Assembly: GCF_047237965.1 (NCBI RefSeq)
Contig: NZ_JBDFLX010000001.1
Location: forward strand, 3,410,001-3,474,000
Origin: Noviherbaspirillum_A sp047237965
GTDB taxonomy: Bacteria; Pseudomonadota; Gammaproteobacteria; Burkholderiales; Burkholderiaceae_D
Direction: 5' to 3'
DNA length: 64,000 nt
Shown: piece after piece, positions 29,047-39,091 of the stretch
Layout of the letters: every line of letters starts with the position of its first letter
Position numbering within the stretch: the first letter of the stretch is position 1
Made by a program: the position numbers and the translations under genes
Notes under the pieces: model-generated
Database searches by the model: none
Told to the model about the DNA's origin: nothing
Seen by the model: only the letters and a program-made list of their open reading frames with translations

Positions 29047-29469
29047 ATGCAATCCTTCCGCACCCTGATCGCCCTCCTGCTCGCCGTGGGCAGCCTGCAT
29101 GCCTTCGCCGCCGACGATGCTCTCTACCAGGACCTGGGCGGCGGCGCCGGCATCCGCCGCATCGTGGCCGATCTGCTGCCGGCGGTGCAGGCCGACGCCC
29201 GCATCAGTGCCTCGTTCGACGGCGTCGACCTGGAGCACCTGGCGGAAAAGCTGGAAGAGCAGTTCTGCGATGTGGCCGGCGGCCCGTGCAAGTACAGCGG
29301 CAAGGACATGCAGACCATCCATGAAGACCTGAAGCTGAACCATGCGCATTTCAATGCGCTGGTGGAGGATCTGCAGGCCGCCATGGAGCGCAATGGGGTG
29401 CCGTCGCGGGTGCAGAACCGGTTGCTGGCGCGGCTGGCGCCGATGCACAGGGATGTGGTGACGAAGTAG
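29047..29469 (+). CDS. Secreted group 1 truncated haemoglobin
   Basis: 140 residues. A signal peptide (LIALLLAVGSLHAFAAD, cleavage near residue 22) precedes a group 1 truncated globin. YQDLGGGAGIRRIVADLL is the usual start. Next comes CDVAGGPCKYSGKDMQTIHEDL, in which the proximal-type His lies in the MQTIHEDL stretch, and then NHAHFNALVEDL. The two cysteines flanking the GGP turn are absent from most cytoplasmic members and could pair in the periplasm. A periplasmic globin may bind O2 or NO. It sits downstream of the DUF3034 gene, probably in one transcript. Confidence 0.85.
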   Translation: MQSFRTLIALLLAVGSLHAFAADDALYQDLGGGAGIRRIVADLLPAVQADARISASFDGVDLEHLAEKLEEQFCDVAGGPCKYSGKDMQTIHEDLKLNHAHFNALVEDLQAAMERNGVPSRVQNRLLARLAPMHRDVVTK

Positions 29470-29512
29470 GGGGATGGGGCGAGGCGCCTTTTCGGTACAG
29501 GTAGCGACAGTG

Positions 29513-30372
<860 letters not shown>

Positions 30373-30598
30373 GCGCATACTTCAATATCGCTTGCAGGCC
30401 TCAAGGCCGCACCGAAACGTTTCAATCGCGCTAGGCCTGCCTGTACACGCTAAAGCCGCGGCTTGTGAAAGCGTTTGGAGGAGGCCTGATCGCGGCGAAC
30501 GAATCACATGTCAAGAAACGCACCAGCGAAAAAAGATACTCAGCAAGAGGGGCCTGGCCTCACAACTAAGCCGATTGAATTTTTTAACTGGAGAAAAC

Positions 30599-30844
30599 AT
30601 GAGCAAGCATCACGGCATTGGGCAAAAAGCTGTTCCGCAAGACGTCAGGATGACAGAGCTGCTGTTGGACGATGTTGTCGGCGCGGGGAACGAACCTCTC
30701 ATCATCAGCTTTTCGGACACTTTGGAAGCGCGGGAGCGCGTCAGATACGCATGTGAAGAGTTCGGCTCCGAGTCAGAAGAAGCAATGAAGCAAAAAAAGC
30801 TCCTCGCAGATATGGTATCCAGGCTGCCTCCGATCGACAGATAG
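30599..30844 (+). CDS. Small protein of unknown function (81 residues)
   Basis: Starts at ATG 30599 with GGAG at 30592-30595. The protein is 81 residues, soluble and mixed-charge, beginning MSKHHGIGQK and ending in LPPIDR. The middle (LIISFSDTLEARERVRYACEEFG) would form an amphipathic helix. I recognise no family. The gene is AT-richer than its neighbours and stands directly after the composite repeat, which may mean recent arrival. The ribosome binding site and codon structure make it a likely but unproven gene. Confidence 0.5.
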   Translation: MSKHHGIGQKAVPQDVRMTELLLDDVVGAGNEPLIISFSDTLEARERVRYACEEFGSESEEAMKQKKLLADMVSRLPPIDR

Positions 30845-30946
30845 CCTGGATCATCCATGGCAAACGCAATGCGCATCGCCCAACCGGCAACCTGCAATGC
30901 GCCTGACTATTTCCCTTGCAATCCCATCCGTCATCGTTAATAATCC

Positions 30947-30968
30947 AAATGAGAATAATTCTCATCTT
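30947..30968. promoter_or_regulatory. Fur box
   Basis: ATGAGAAT-A-ATTCTCAT at 30949-30965 is a perfect inverted repeat around a central A and matches the classical Fur box (aatgagaatnattctcatt type). It lies about 130 bases upstream of the small gene at 31095, on which it would impose iron-dependent repression. Confidence 0.85.
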
Positions 30969-31094
30969 TCGGGGCCTGACAGCCCCGGATGTTTAATTTT
31001 TTATCCGTTTAGCCGTTTCAAGCTGTCCCACTCTTAATAGCCAGCCCCCGCGACAGCGGCAGCCAGCCACCATGCCATTTGCAAAGGAATGATG

Positions 31095-31409
31095 ATGCCC
31101 ACTGCCACCCTGACGTCCGAATTTCCTGATTCGTCTGCCGTTGTCTCCCAGCCCGAGCTGCTGGTGTCGGCGGCGCTGCACCTGATGTCGCATTACAGCA
31201 CCCAGGCCCGCGAAGGCGGGCCTTGCCTGAAGCTGGCTTCGGTAATCGAGCGTCACCTGAAGGCGCTGGCGGCGCTGCCGCAGCTGGCGCCGGTGCTGCA
31301 GGGCACCTGCAGCCAGCTGGCCGAACAATGGGCCATGCATATCGAACAGGCAGTGCCGTCGGCGCGGCCGACATTGCTGACCCGAATGCTCAACGGCACC
31401 CGTGCCTGA
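31095..31409 (+). CDS. Small Fur-controlled protein of unknown function
   Basis: About 104 residues. Three overlapping ATGs stand at 31089, 31092 and 31095. AAAGGA at 31083-31088 is best spaced for the last. The protein is mostly helical (ELLVSAALHLMSHYS, LASVIERHLKALAALPQLAPVLQGTCSQLAEQW), soluble and without a signal peptide. I do not recognise the family. A perfect Fur box upstream predicts expression under iron limitation. It could be an iron-starvation regulator or storage-related helper, but nothing in the sequence decides this. It is convergent with the chemoreceptor gene. Confidence 0.65.
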   Translation: MPTATLTSEFPDSSAVVSQPELLVSAALHLMSHYSTQAREGGPCLKLASVIERHLKALAALPQLAPVLQGTCSQLAEQWAMHIEQAVPSARPTLLTRMLNGTRA

Positions 31410-31531
31410 GAGGAGATTTTTCGGTCAGGATGCAGCCGAAGGATGTGCCTTTCCCTGTACTGACCGACGCGCGAATGACGGGCCGGCGCCGCACATGCGT
31501 CGGCGCCCGGCATGCCAGGCCTGCCTGGAAA

Positions 31532-33220
31532 TCAGAATTCTTCCCAGTCGCCGCCCTGCTCGGCAATCCGGCTTGCCGGCGCTTTCGCCCCGGCCGGAAT
31601 GGCCGCCACGGCACGCGGACTGCCGGCGACCGGCGCAGCGGGAGCCTGCCGGCCTGCGGGCACGGTGGCTACCGCGCCTTCCGCTGACAACTTGAACGTG
31701 CCGACCGTCACCGCCAGCGACGAGGCCTGTTCCTGCATCGAACCGGCCGCTGCCGCCGCCTGCTCCACCAGCGCCGCATTCTGCTGCGTCACCTGGTCCA
31801 TCTGCGCAATGGCCTGGTTCACCTGCTCGATGCCGGCGCTCTGCTCATTACTGGCCGCGGTGATCTCGGCCATGATGTCGGTCACCCGCTGCACGCTGGC
31901 CACCACTTCCCGGATCGTGCCGCCGGCCTGCGCCACCAGCCGGCCGCCGGCCTCGACCTTTTCCACCGAGTCGCCGATCAAGCCCTTGATCTCGCGCGCC
32001 GCCGCCGCGCTCTTCTGCGCCAGGCTGCGCACTTCGGTGGCCACCACCGCGAAGCCGCGGCCCTGCTCGCCGGCGCGGGCTGCTTCCACCGCCGCGTTCA
32101 GCGCCAGGATGTTGGTCTGGAAGGCGATGCCGTCGATCACGCCGATGATGTCGACGATCTTCTTCGAGGAGCTGTCGATGGCGGCCATGGTGTCGACCAC
32201 CTGGGCCACCACCTCGCCGCCCTGGGTGGCCACGCCTGATGCGGTGAGCGCCAACTGGTTGGCCTGGCGGGCGTTGTCGGCATTCTGCTTGACGGTGGAG
32301 GTCAGTTCCTCCATCGACGAGGCGGTTTCCTCCAGCGAGGAAGCCTGCTGCTCGGTGCGCGAGGACAGGTCCATGTTGCCGGAGGCGATTTCGCTGGCCG
32401 AGGTCGCGATGTGGTCGGCGCCGCTGCGCACCTGGCTGACCAGCCGGCCAAGATTGTCGTTCATCGTGGCCAGCGCCTTCATCAGCTGGCCGGTCTCGTC
32501 CCTGCTGGCGACCTCGATGCGGCCCGACAGATCGCCCGCCGCCACCCGGTTCGCCACTTCCACCGCCTGTGCCAGCGGCCGGGTAATGCCGCGGGTGAGG
32601 AAAACCGAGAAGCCGATGCCGGACAGCACCGCCAGCGCGCTGACGATCAGCAGCATCGCGCGCCCGTGGCGGTATTGCGCGGCGATGTCGTCGGCCTCTT
32701 CATTGATCAGCCGGGCCTGCTGCTCGGTCATGGCGCGGATCGCGGCCAGATAGGCGGCTAGCTTGGGCCGGGTCTCGTTGTCGAAATGGGCGATCGCCTG
32801 CGCCTGGTTGCCCGCTGCCTTGGCGTCCAGCGCCACCTTGCGCGAGGCTGTGTAGGCCTTGCGCGCCTGCATCAGCGTGTCCAGCCGTTCCTTCATCATC
32901 GGCTGCGTGAGGCTCTCGATGAAACTGTTCTGCACGAGTTCCGCCCGCGCGCTGGACGACTTCATCGCATCGCCCAGTTCCTTTTCACGCACCGCATCGC
33001 TGGTGCGCAGTGCATCCGCAGCCCGCACTGCGTTGAGTTCGATCGCAAGCCGCCATTCGCCGAGCAGGCGCTCGTCGCGCAGGCTCGACTTGATCAGTGC
33101 CTCTGTGGCGTCGGCGGCATGCTGCATGCGCCAGATGGCGGTGCCGGACAGCACCAGAAGCATGGCCAGCACACAGGTAAATCCAACAGCAAGACGTGAT
33201 CCGATTTTCAGATTCTTCAT
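31532..33220 (-). CDS. Methyl-accepting chemotaxis protein
   Basis: 562 residues. TM1 is at about residues 10-30, a four-helix-bundle periplasmic ligand domain at 35-185, TM2 at about 190-212 (MLLIVSALAVLSGIGFSVFL) and HAMP at 213-265. The signalling hairpin tip contains GIAFQTNILALNAAVEAARAG. The protein ends in DWEEF, which fits the xWxxF pentapeptide that tethers the CheR methyltransferase, as in high-abundance receptors. The ligand is unknown. It stands alone, with no che genes nearby. Confidence 0.93.
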   Translation of the reverse strand: MKNLKIGSRLAVGFTCVLAMLLVLSGTAIWRMQHAADATEALIKSSLRDERLLGEWRLAIELNAVRAADALRTSDAVREKELGDAMKSSSARAELVQNSFIESLTQPMMKERLDTLMQARKAYTASRKVALDAKAAGNQAQAIAHFDNETRPKLAAYLAAIRAMTEQQARLINEEADDIAAQYRHGRAMLLIVSALAVLSGIGFSVFLTRGITRPLAQAVEVANRVAAGDLSGRIEVASRDETGQLMKALATMNDNLGRLVSQVRSGADHIATSASEIASGNMDLSSRTEQQASSLEETASSMEELTSTVKQNADNARQANQLALTASGVATQGGEVVAQVVDTMAAIDSSSKKIVDIIGVIDGIAFQTNILALNAAVEAARAGEQGRGFAVVATEVRSLAQKSAAAAREIKGLIGDSVEKVEAGGRLVAQAGGTIREVVASVQRVTDIMAEITAASNEQSAGIEQVNQAIAQMDQVTQQNAALVEQAAAAAGSMQEQASSLAVTVGTFKLSAEGAVATVPAGRQAPAAPVAGSPRAVAAIPAGAKAPASRIAEQGGDWEEF

Positions 33221-33450
33221 GACAGAATAAGGATAAGGATGAAATGACGTAGGCTCCGCCAGAGACGGGATGAAGCCGCAGTATTCTCCACTGTCAATGT
33301 TTCTGCAAATAAATTAAATGATTAAAGTCAATTTTTTGATGCGCCGTGGCACGGGAGCCGCTTCCGAACCCGGCTGCAACGTGATCGGTTGCAATATTCG
33401 CCACGGGCAAACACGGTATAGTCGACCCTCTTGACCGACAGGCAAATCAG

Positions 33451-36400
33451 ATGGCCTTACGCTTTTTATCCGGTGGCGGCACGATGGGTCGGATGATGCG
33501 CGACCACGACTGGGACAATTCGCCGCTGGGCAGGCCGCAAACCTGGCCGATGCCGCTGCGTACCATCGTCGGCGTGATGCTGTCGGCTAACCAGCCGATG
33601 TTCGCCGTCTGGGGTCCGGAGCGCTCGCTGCTCTACAACGATGGCTATGCCGAGATCCTGGGCAACCACCATCCGGCCGCGCTGGGGCGGCGCTTCTTCG
33701 ACGTCTGGCGTGAACTGGTCGACGAGGTGGGACCCATCATGGACCGCGCTTACGCCGGCGAGCCGACTTCCATGAACGACCTGATGCTGACGATGCAGCG
33801 CCACGGCTATCCGGAAGAAACCCATTTTTCGTTTTTCTATGCGCCGCTGCGCGACGAGGGCGGCAACGTCGGCGGCGTATTCTGCGGCTGCACCGAGATC
33901 ACCGCCCAGGTATTCGCCGAGCGCAGCCGGCTGGCCGAACTGGACCGCTTCCAGGTGCTGTTCAACCAGTCGCCCAGCTTCGTGGCGGTACTGCGCGGGC
34001 CGGAGCATGTGTATGAGCTGGTCAACCCCAGCTACCTGCAACTGATCGGCCACCGCAGCCCGATCGGCCGCACGGTGCGCGAGGTGCTGCCCGAAATCGG
34101 GGCGCAGGGCTATTTCGAGCTGCTGGATCATGTCTACCGCAGCGGCGTGCCGTATGCGGCCAGCGCGGTCGACGTCTTCCTGATGCGCACGCCCGGCGCC
34201 GGGCTCGAATTGCGGGTGCTGGACCTGCTGTTCCAGCCGATGCGCAATGCCGCCGGCGAGGTGATCGGCATCCTGATCAACGGCACCGACATCACCGAGA
34301 TGCATGCGGCCCAGGAACAACTGCGCGAAAGCGAGATGCGCAACCGCCAGATCCTCGACGGCGCCATCGATTACGCCATCATCGCCACTGACCTGGAAGG
34401 CCGCGTCAATCGCTGGAACCAGGGCGCATGCAGGCTGTTTGGCTGGTCCGAAATCGACATGCTGGGGCAGACGCTGGAACGCGTGCTCAATCCGGAGGAC
34501 CAGGCCGCCGGGCGGCTGGCGCATGACAGGGAAACAGCGCTGGCCGGCGGCACCGCAAGCGATGAGCGCTGGCACCGGCGCAGGTCGGGCGAGCTGTTCT
34601 GGGCCAGCACCGAGACCACCGCATTGCGCGACGAGTCCGGCGTCGTCACCGGCTTCGTCAAGGTGCTGCGCGACCGCACCGAGGAACACCTGGCGGCGCG
34701 CGCGCTGGCCATCTCCAACGACCAGCTGCAGCGCGCGCAGACCGCCGGCGGCGTCGGCGTGTTTACCGTGGACCTGGAAACCGGGCGCATCCGGACGACG
34801 CCGGAGTTCTGCCGCATCTTCGGGCTGGCGCCGGTGGAGTCGCTGCCGGCCGGCAGCATCGAGTCGCTGGTGTTTTCGGAAGACCAGCATCTGATATCGA
34901 ACCGCGCCAGCCGCGAAACCGGCAGCGCGGCGGTCCGCGCACAGTACCGGATCCGCCGCGCCGACGACGGCAGCGTGCGCTGGATCGCGCGCAGCGCCGA
35001 GTTTCAGTACGATGCGGCCGGCCGGCCGGTCAGCATGGATGGCGTGGTGCAGGATGTCACCGAGCGCCATGCCGCCGAAGTCCAGCTGCGCAACAGCGAG
35101 GAACGCTTCCGCACCTTTGCCCAGGCCTTGCCCAACCACGTGTGGAGCGCCTATCCCAATGGCCAGCTGAACTGGTTCAACGACCAGGTGCTGGCCTATA
35201 CCGGCAGCAGCCACGATGCGCTGGCTGGCGAAGGCTGGCTGTCGGTCATCCATCCCGACGACACCGAAGCGGCCGGCGCGGCCTGGCAGCATGCGTTGCA
35301 AACCGAGTCGCTGTACGAGATCGAGTTCCGCATCCGCCGCCGCGACGGCGCCTGGCGCTGGTTCCTGGCGCGCGCCCTGCCGATGCGCGATGCCGACGGC
35401 GTGCTGACCCACTGGCTGGGCACCAACACCGACATGGAAGACCAGCGCGCCGCCCGGGAAATCCTGATGAGCACCAATGCCGCGCTGGAGCAGCGGGTGC
35501 AGGCGCAGACGCTGGAGCGGGAACGGATCTGGAACCTGTCGCAGGACCTGCTGGTGGTGGTGGGCGCGGACGGCCATTTCCGCAACGTCAATCCGGCCTG
35601 GACCCGCATCCTCGGCTTCCGGCCGGAAGAGGTGATCGGCAAGCATGTCGACGCGCTGATCTATCCGCCCGACCGTGACGCCACGCTGGCGGCGCTGGCG
35701 CGCGCGTCCCGCGAAAACCTGAACCAGTTCGAAAACCGTTACCTGCACAAGGACGGCAGCTTCCGCTGGTTTTCCTGGTCGGCCTCGCATGACGACAACG
35801 GCGTGGTATATGCCACCGGCCGCCATATCACCGCCGAGAAGGAGGCCGCGGCCGCGCTGGCCCGCACCGAGGAGGCGCTGCGCCATGCGCAGAAGATGGA
35901 TGCGGTCGGCCAGCTCACCGGCGGCATCGCGCATGACTTCAACAATCTGCTGCAGGGCATCACCGGCTCGCTGGAGATGCTGAAGCTGCGCATCGACGCC
36001 GGGCGCTATGACAGCGTCGACCGCTTCGTCACCGGCGCGATCAATTCCGCCACCCGCGCCGCATCGCTGACGCACCGCCTGCTGGCGTTCTCACGGCGCC
36101 AGCCGCTGGACCCGAAGGCGGTCAAGGTCAATCCGCTGGTGGCGTCGATGGAAGACCTGCTGCGGCGCACGCTGGGCGAGCGCATCCAGATCGAGCTGGT
36201 GCTGGCCGGCGGCCTGTGGCCGACGCTGTGCGATCCCAACCAGCTGGAAAACGCCATCCTCAACCTGTGCATCAATGCCCGCGACGCCATGCCCGACGGC
36301 GGCAAGCTGACCGTGGAAACCTGCAACGCCCATCTCGACGATGTGTATGCGGCCGGCATCCGCGGCCTGGCGCCGGGCCAGTATGCCTGCATCTGCGTGA

Positions 36401-37026
36401 CCGACACCGGCACCGGCATGTCGCCCGACGTGCTTGAACGCGCGTTCGAACCCTTCTTCACCACCAAGCCGCTCGGGCAGGGCACAGGGCTGGGGCTGTC
36501 GATGATCTATGGCTTCGCGCAGCAGTCCGAGGGCCATGTGCGCATCTACAGCGAAGTCGGGCAGGGCACCACGGTAAAGCTCTACCTGCCGCGCTTTCGC
36601 GGCACGCTGCCGGGCGAGGACGACACGCCGCACCTGAACGACGCTCATCTGTCGGCCGAGAGCGAGATCGTGCTGGTGGTGGAGGATGAAAAGGTGGTGC
36701 GCTCGCTGATCGTGGACGTGCTGCATGAACTGGGCTACCGCGCGCTGGAAGCCGAGGACGGACCCAGCGGCCTGGCGGTGCTGCAGTCGCGCGGCAAGAT
36801 CGACCTCCTGGTCACCGACATCGGCCTGCCCGGCCTGAACGGCCGCCAGCTAGCCGACGCCGCCCGCCTGATGCGGCCGGAGCTGAAGGTGCTGTTCATG
36901 ACCGGCTACGCGGAAAACGCCGCCTTTGCCAACGGCTTCCTCGAGCACGGCATGGAAATGATCACCAAGCCGTTTGCGATGGAGCGGCTGGCCAGCAAGC
37001 TGCGCGAGATGGTGGAACGGCGCTAG
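33451..37026 (+). CDS. Soluble hybrid sensor histidine kinase with six PAS domains
   Basis: 1,191 residues, with no membrane segment. Six PAS-type domains follow one another at roughly residues 40-150, 165-285, 295-415, 425-545, 550-675 and 690-810. HisKA then has the phospho-accepting His in GGIAHDFNNLL (about residue 826). HATPase follows, with an N box (NLCINARDAMPDGG) and G boxes (DTGTGM, GQGTGLGLSM). A C-terminal receiver domain has its Asp in VTDIGLPG (about residue 1123) and a Lys in ITKPF. Output would be phosphorelay to an Hpt or response regulator elsewhere. The signals are probably cytoplasmic (redox, light or small molecules). No partner gene is adjacent. Confidence 0.92.
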   Translation: MALRFLSGGGTMGRMMRDHDWDNSPLGRPQTWPMPLRTIVGVMLSANQPMFAVWGPERSLLYNDGYAEILGNHHPAALGRRFFDVWRELVDEVGPIMDRAYAGEPTSMNDLMLTMQRHGYPEETHFSFFYAPLRDEGGNVGGVFCGCTEITAQVFAERSRLAELDRFQVLFNQSPSFVAVLRGPEHVYELVNPSYLQLIGHRSPIGRTVREVLPEIGAQGYFELLDHVYRSGVPYAASAVDVFLMRTPGAGLELRVLDLLFQPMRNAAGEVIGILINGTDITEMHAAQEQLRESEMRNRQILDGAIDYAIIATDLEGRVNRWNQGACRLFGWSEIDMLGQTLERVLNPEDQAAGRLAHDRETALAGGTASDERWHRRRSGELFWASTETTALRDESGVVTGFVKVLRDRTEEHLAARALAISNDQLQRAQTAGGVGVFTVDLETGRIRTTPEFCRIFGLAPVESLPAGSIESLVFSEDQHLISNRASRETGSAAVRAQYRIRRADDGSVRWIARSAEFQYDAAGRPVSMDGVVQDVTERHAAEVQLRNSEERFRTFAQALPNHVWSAYPNGQLNWFNDQVLAYTGSSHDALAGEGWLSVIHPDDTEAAGAAWQHALQTESLYEIEFRIRRRDGAWRWFLARALPMRDADGVLTHWLGTNTDMEDQRAAREILMSTNAALEQRVQAQTLERERIWNLSQDLLVVVGADGHFRNVNPAWTRILGFRPEEVIGKHVDALIYPPDRDATLAALARASRENLNQFENRYLHKDGSFRWFSWSASHDDNGVVYATGRHITAEKEAAAALARTEEALRHAQKMDAVGQLTGGIAHDFNNLLQGITGSLEMLKLRIDAGRYDSVDRFVTGAINSATRAASLTHRLLAFSRRQPLDPKAVKVNPLVASMEDLLRRTLGERIQIELVLAGGLWPTLCDPNQLENAILNLCINARDAMPDGGKLTVETCNAHLDDVYAAGIRGLAPGQYACICVTDTGTGMSPDVLERAFEPFFTTKPLGQGTGLGLSMIYGFAQQSEGHVRIYSEVGQGTTVKLYLPRFRGTLPGEDDTPHLNDAHLSAESEIVLVVEDEKVVRSLIVDVLHELGYRALEAEDGPSGLAVLQSRGKIDLLVTDIGLPGLNGRQLADAARLMRPELKVLFMTGYAENAAFANGFLEHGMEMITKPFAMERLASKLREMVERR

Positions 37027-37164
37027 GCGCCTGCGTGGCAGAAGGCGGCGCCGCCAAAACGCATCGTCTTCTCACGCGTTGGAGCCGACTGCCCTTCTGC
37101 CGCACGGATGCCCGGGAGCGGTCTGCCGGGCCATGCGTTGCGAGCCAGCCCTGGCCGCAAGGCG

Positions 37165-37959
37165 TCATTCGTTGCGCCGCTTGCCTGCCAACACGTCGTA
37201 TTCCGAGTGGAACTCCAGACTGAACGGAAAGAAGGCTGTTGGATTGGCGCGCACCCTGCGCGCAAGCGCGCACCGATAATCTTCGCTGGCCAGCGCGCGC
37301 TCTTCATCTGAAGTTGCAAGTGGAATGCTCATCCGGGGCCGGTAAAACATGGTGGTATCCGGAGCCTTGCTGCAATCGACCGAGAGCACATGGATCTTTC
37401 CCTTGCGCCACAGCACGTAATCGCCGTCGCGCTCATGCACCTTGATGTAGTGGCTGAAGTCCAGCGGAAGCAGCTTTTCATAGACGGCTTCGATCAGGGG
37501 CCGGACTGCGGCGACAAACTCGCTGCGGGAAGACGGGGCGGGCTTGTCGTTTTGTTCCGTATAAAAGCGGGCCGGCTTCGCGAATGCCGGCTTGCTGCCC
37601 TGGCGGGCACGGCGCGGCCAATGGCGGCAGGCGCCGGCCATCACGGCGCCGCGCACGTCCTGCGGCTGCATCCGGCGGTACCATGGCCGCGCGCCACCCG
37701 GGCTCGCATCGGCGCCTGCGTCGTTGCCCGGAGTTTCATGCGCCGGCCGGAACCGGATGATACGGCCGTCTCTGCCATCCGCTGCCATGATGCGGGCGCT
37801 GGCACCCGCCGCTGCGGCGTCGATACGCAGCGAGCTTGGCGAACGGACGCCTATTTTCGGCGGATGTACCGAAAGCGGGTTTTGCCCGGATCTGACCGAT
37901 CGGGGCTTGCGCAATGGCGCAAGAGGCTTGCGCGGGATGGTTGTGATTGCCAGGGTCAT
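37165..37959 (-). CDS. Protein of unknown function
   Basis: 264 residues from ATG 37959, which has GGAG nine bases upstream. A longer frame starts at 37986. The first half is Arg/Pro/Ala-rich and probably disordered. The second half (from about residue 145) looks folded: EFVAAVRPLIEAVYEKLLPLDFSHYIKVHERDGDYVLWRKG and then FYRPRMSIPLATSDEERAL. I recognise no domain. It is convergent with the hybrid kinase gene. Base composition is close to the chromosome, unlike the AT-rich unknown genes further right. Confidence 0.55.
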   Translation of the reverse strand: MTLAITTIPRKPLAPLRKPRSVRSGQNPLSVHPPKIGVRSPSSLRIDAAAAGASARIMAADGRDGRIIRFRPAHETPGNDAGADASPGGARPWYRRMQPQDVRGAVMAGACRHWPRRARQGSKPAFAKPARFYTEQNDKPAPSSRSEFVAAVRPLIEAVYEKLLPLDFSHYIKVHERDGDYVLWRKGKIHVLSVDCSKAPDTTMFYRPRMSIPLATSDEERALASEDYRCALARRVRANPTAFFPFSLEFHSEYDVLAGKRRNE

Positions 37960-38178
37960 GGCGATGATCTCCGGTTTTTGCTTCAACGGGGCGAGAGTGC
38001 GGCTGCCTCGCCTGCATGGACTGATCCCGAGCGCATGAGCATGTCCGGCGCGCCCGGATCAGAGCCGGAGTATTGTCGCCCCGTGCGCGCCGCGGCAATC
38101 AGGAATCGCATTGCCTCCGCGGAAAAACATCGTGCCGTGTCGCGTCGCTGCAATGCCAATGGCCGGCATTCGGCACAC

Positions 38179-38691
38179 TCATGCGATTGCCATGCTGGCT
38201 GACCATGCCAGGCTCAGCAACACGAGTACGGCATAAGGGAATGCAACCGTAGGTCGCAGCATGTTCTTGCCGTATTGCGCCAGCAGGCCAGTTGTTCCCG
38301 GCCTTGATGCCAGCCATTCGGTATGCAGCTGGCAGGGTAAGCCGGTGTGCGTGGTGTCTTCCCGCAGCAGGCGCTCAATGCGCAGGATGCGTTCGCCCAG
38401 GCGCGCCTGAAAAGTCCGCAGGATCGCTTCCTGCAGCCAGAGCACCATCAGCAACGCAATGATTGCCAGCGCATCCAGTCCCAGCGCCGGGCCGACGACC
38501 AGGAGCGCGACGGCGGCGAGCTTGATGAGGAGACCGTTTCTCTCATGCTGCTCATGATTGCCTTGCAGGACGGCCCATTCATCGGACAGGGCGGAGTTGC
38601 GTTCGGCTTGATGCATCATTTCTTTTTTGTTAATTGGAAGGGCAGGTTCTGCGTTATGCAGCCTCTTCTTTTGAGCGATTGAAAATATCAT
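38179..38691 (-). CDS. Small inner-membrane protein of unknown function
   Basis: 170 residues, or 146 if it starts at the Met pair at 38619/38616, which I find equally plausible. Hydrophobic stretches LLIKLAAVALLVVGPALGL plus ALAIIALLMVLWLQ form a probable hairpin of two helices. A basic amphipathic stretch (RTFQARLGERILRIERLLRED) follows, and a C-terminal TM (FPYAVLVLLSLAWSASM) ends the protein. No family is recognised. It stands just left of the interrupted composite repeat. Confidence 0.55.
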   Translation of the reverse strand: MIFSIAQKKRLHNAEPALPINKKEMMHQAERNSALSDEWAVLQGNHEQHERNGLLIKLAAVALLVVGPALGLDALAIIALLMVLWLQEAILRTFQARLGERILRIERLLREDTTHTGLPCQLHTEWLASRPGTTGLLAQYGKNMLRPTVAFPYAVLVLLSLAWSASMAIA

Positions 38692-39091
38692 GTCCTCACG
38701 CGATCTGGTCCTGCCTGTGTCAATGACGTTGATGCTGCTATGACGGACAGGCCTGATGCGAGGCGGGGTAGGGAAACGGTAAAGCGTTTGCGCGGTTGCA
38801 GTTGCTTTTGACGTACGCGCAGCGACCGTTGCCGTTGCGGTTGCCGTTGCCGTTGCCGTTGCCGTTGCAGTGGCCGTTGCAGTTGCGGTTGCTTTTGAAG
38901 TGGCAGTGAAATCCCGTTGAGCGCGCCGTGTCAGCGGTGCCCGGAGCGGGAAAAGGTGCGGCGTCTGTCTGAGCCAAGCGCAGCTTGGCGAGTTTAGCCG
39001 CGCCCCGCTCCGGGTACCGCTGACACGGGGACCCCGCGCAGCGGGGCGCGATCACCGGGTCGCTTTTTTTTGGTTACTTTTTTTGGCGAAG

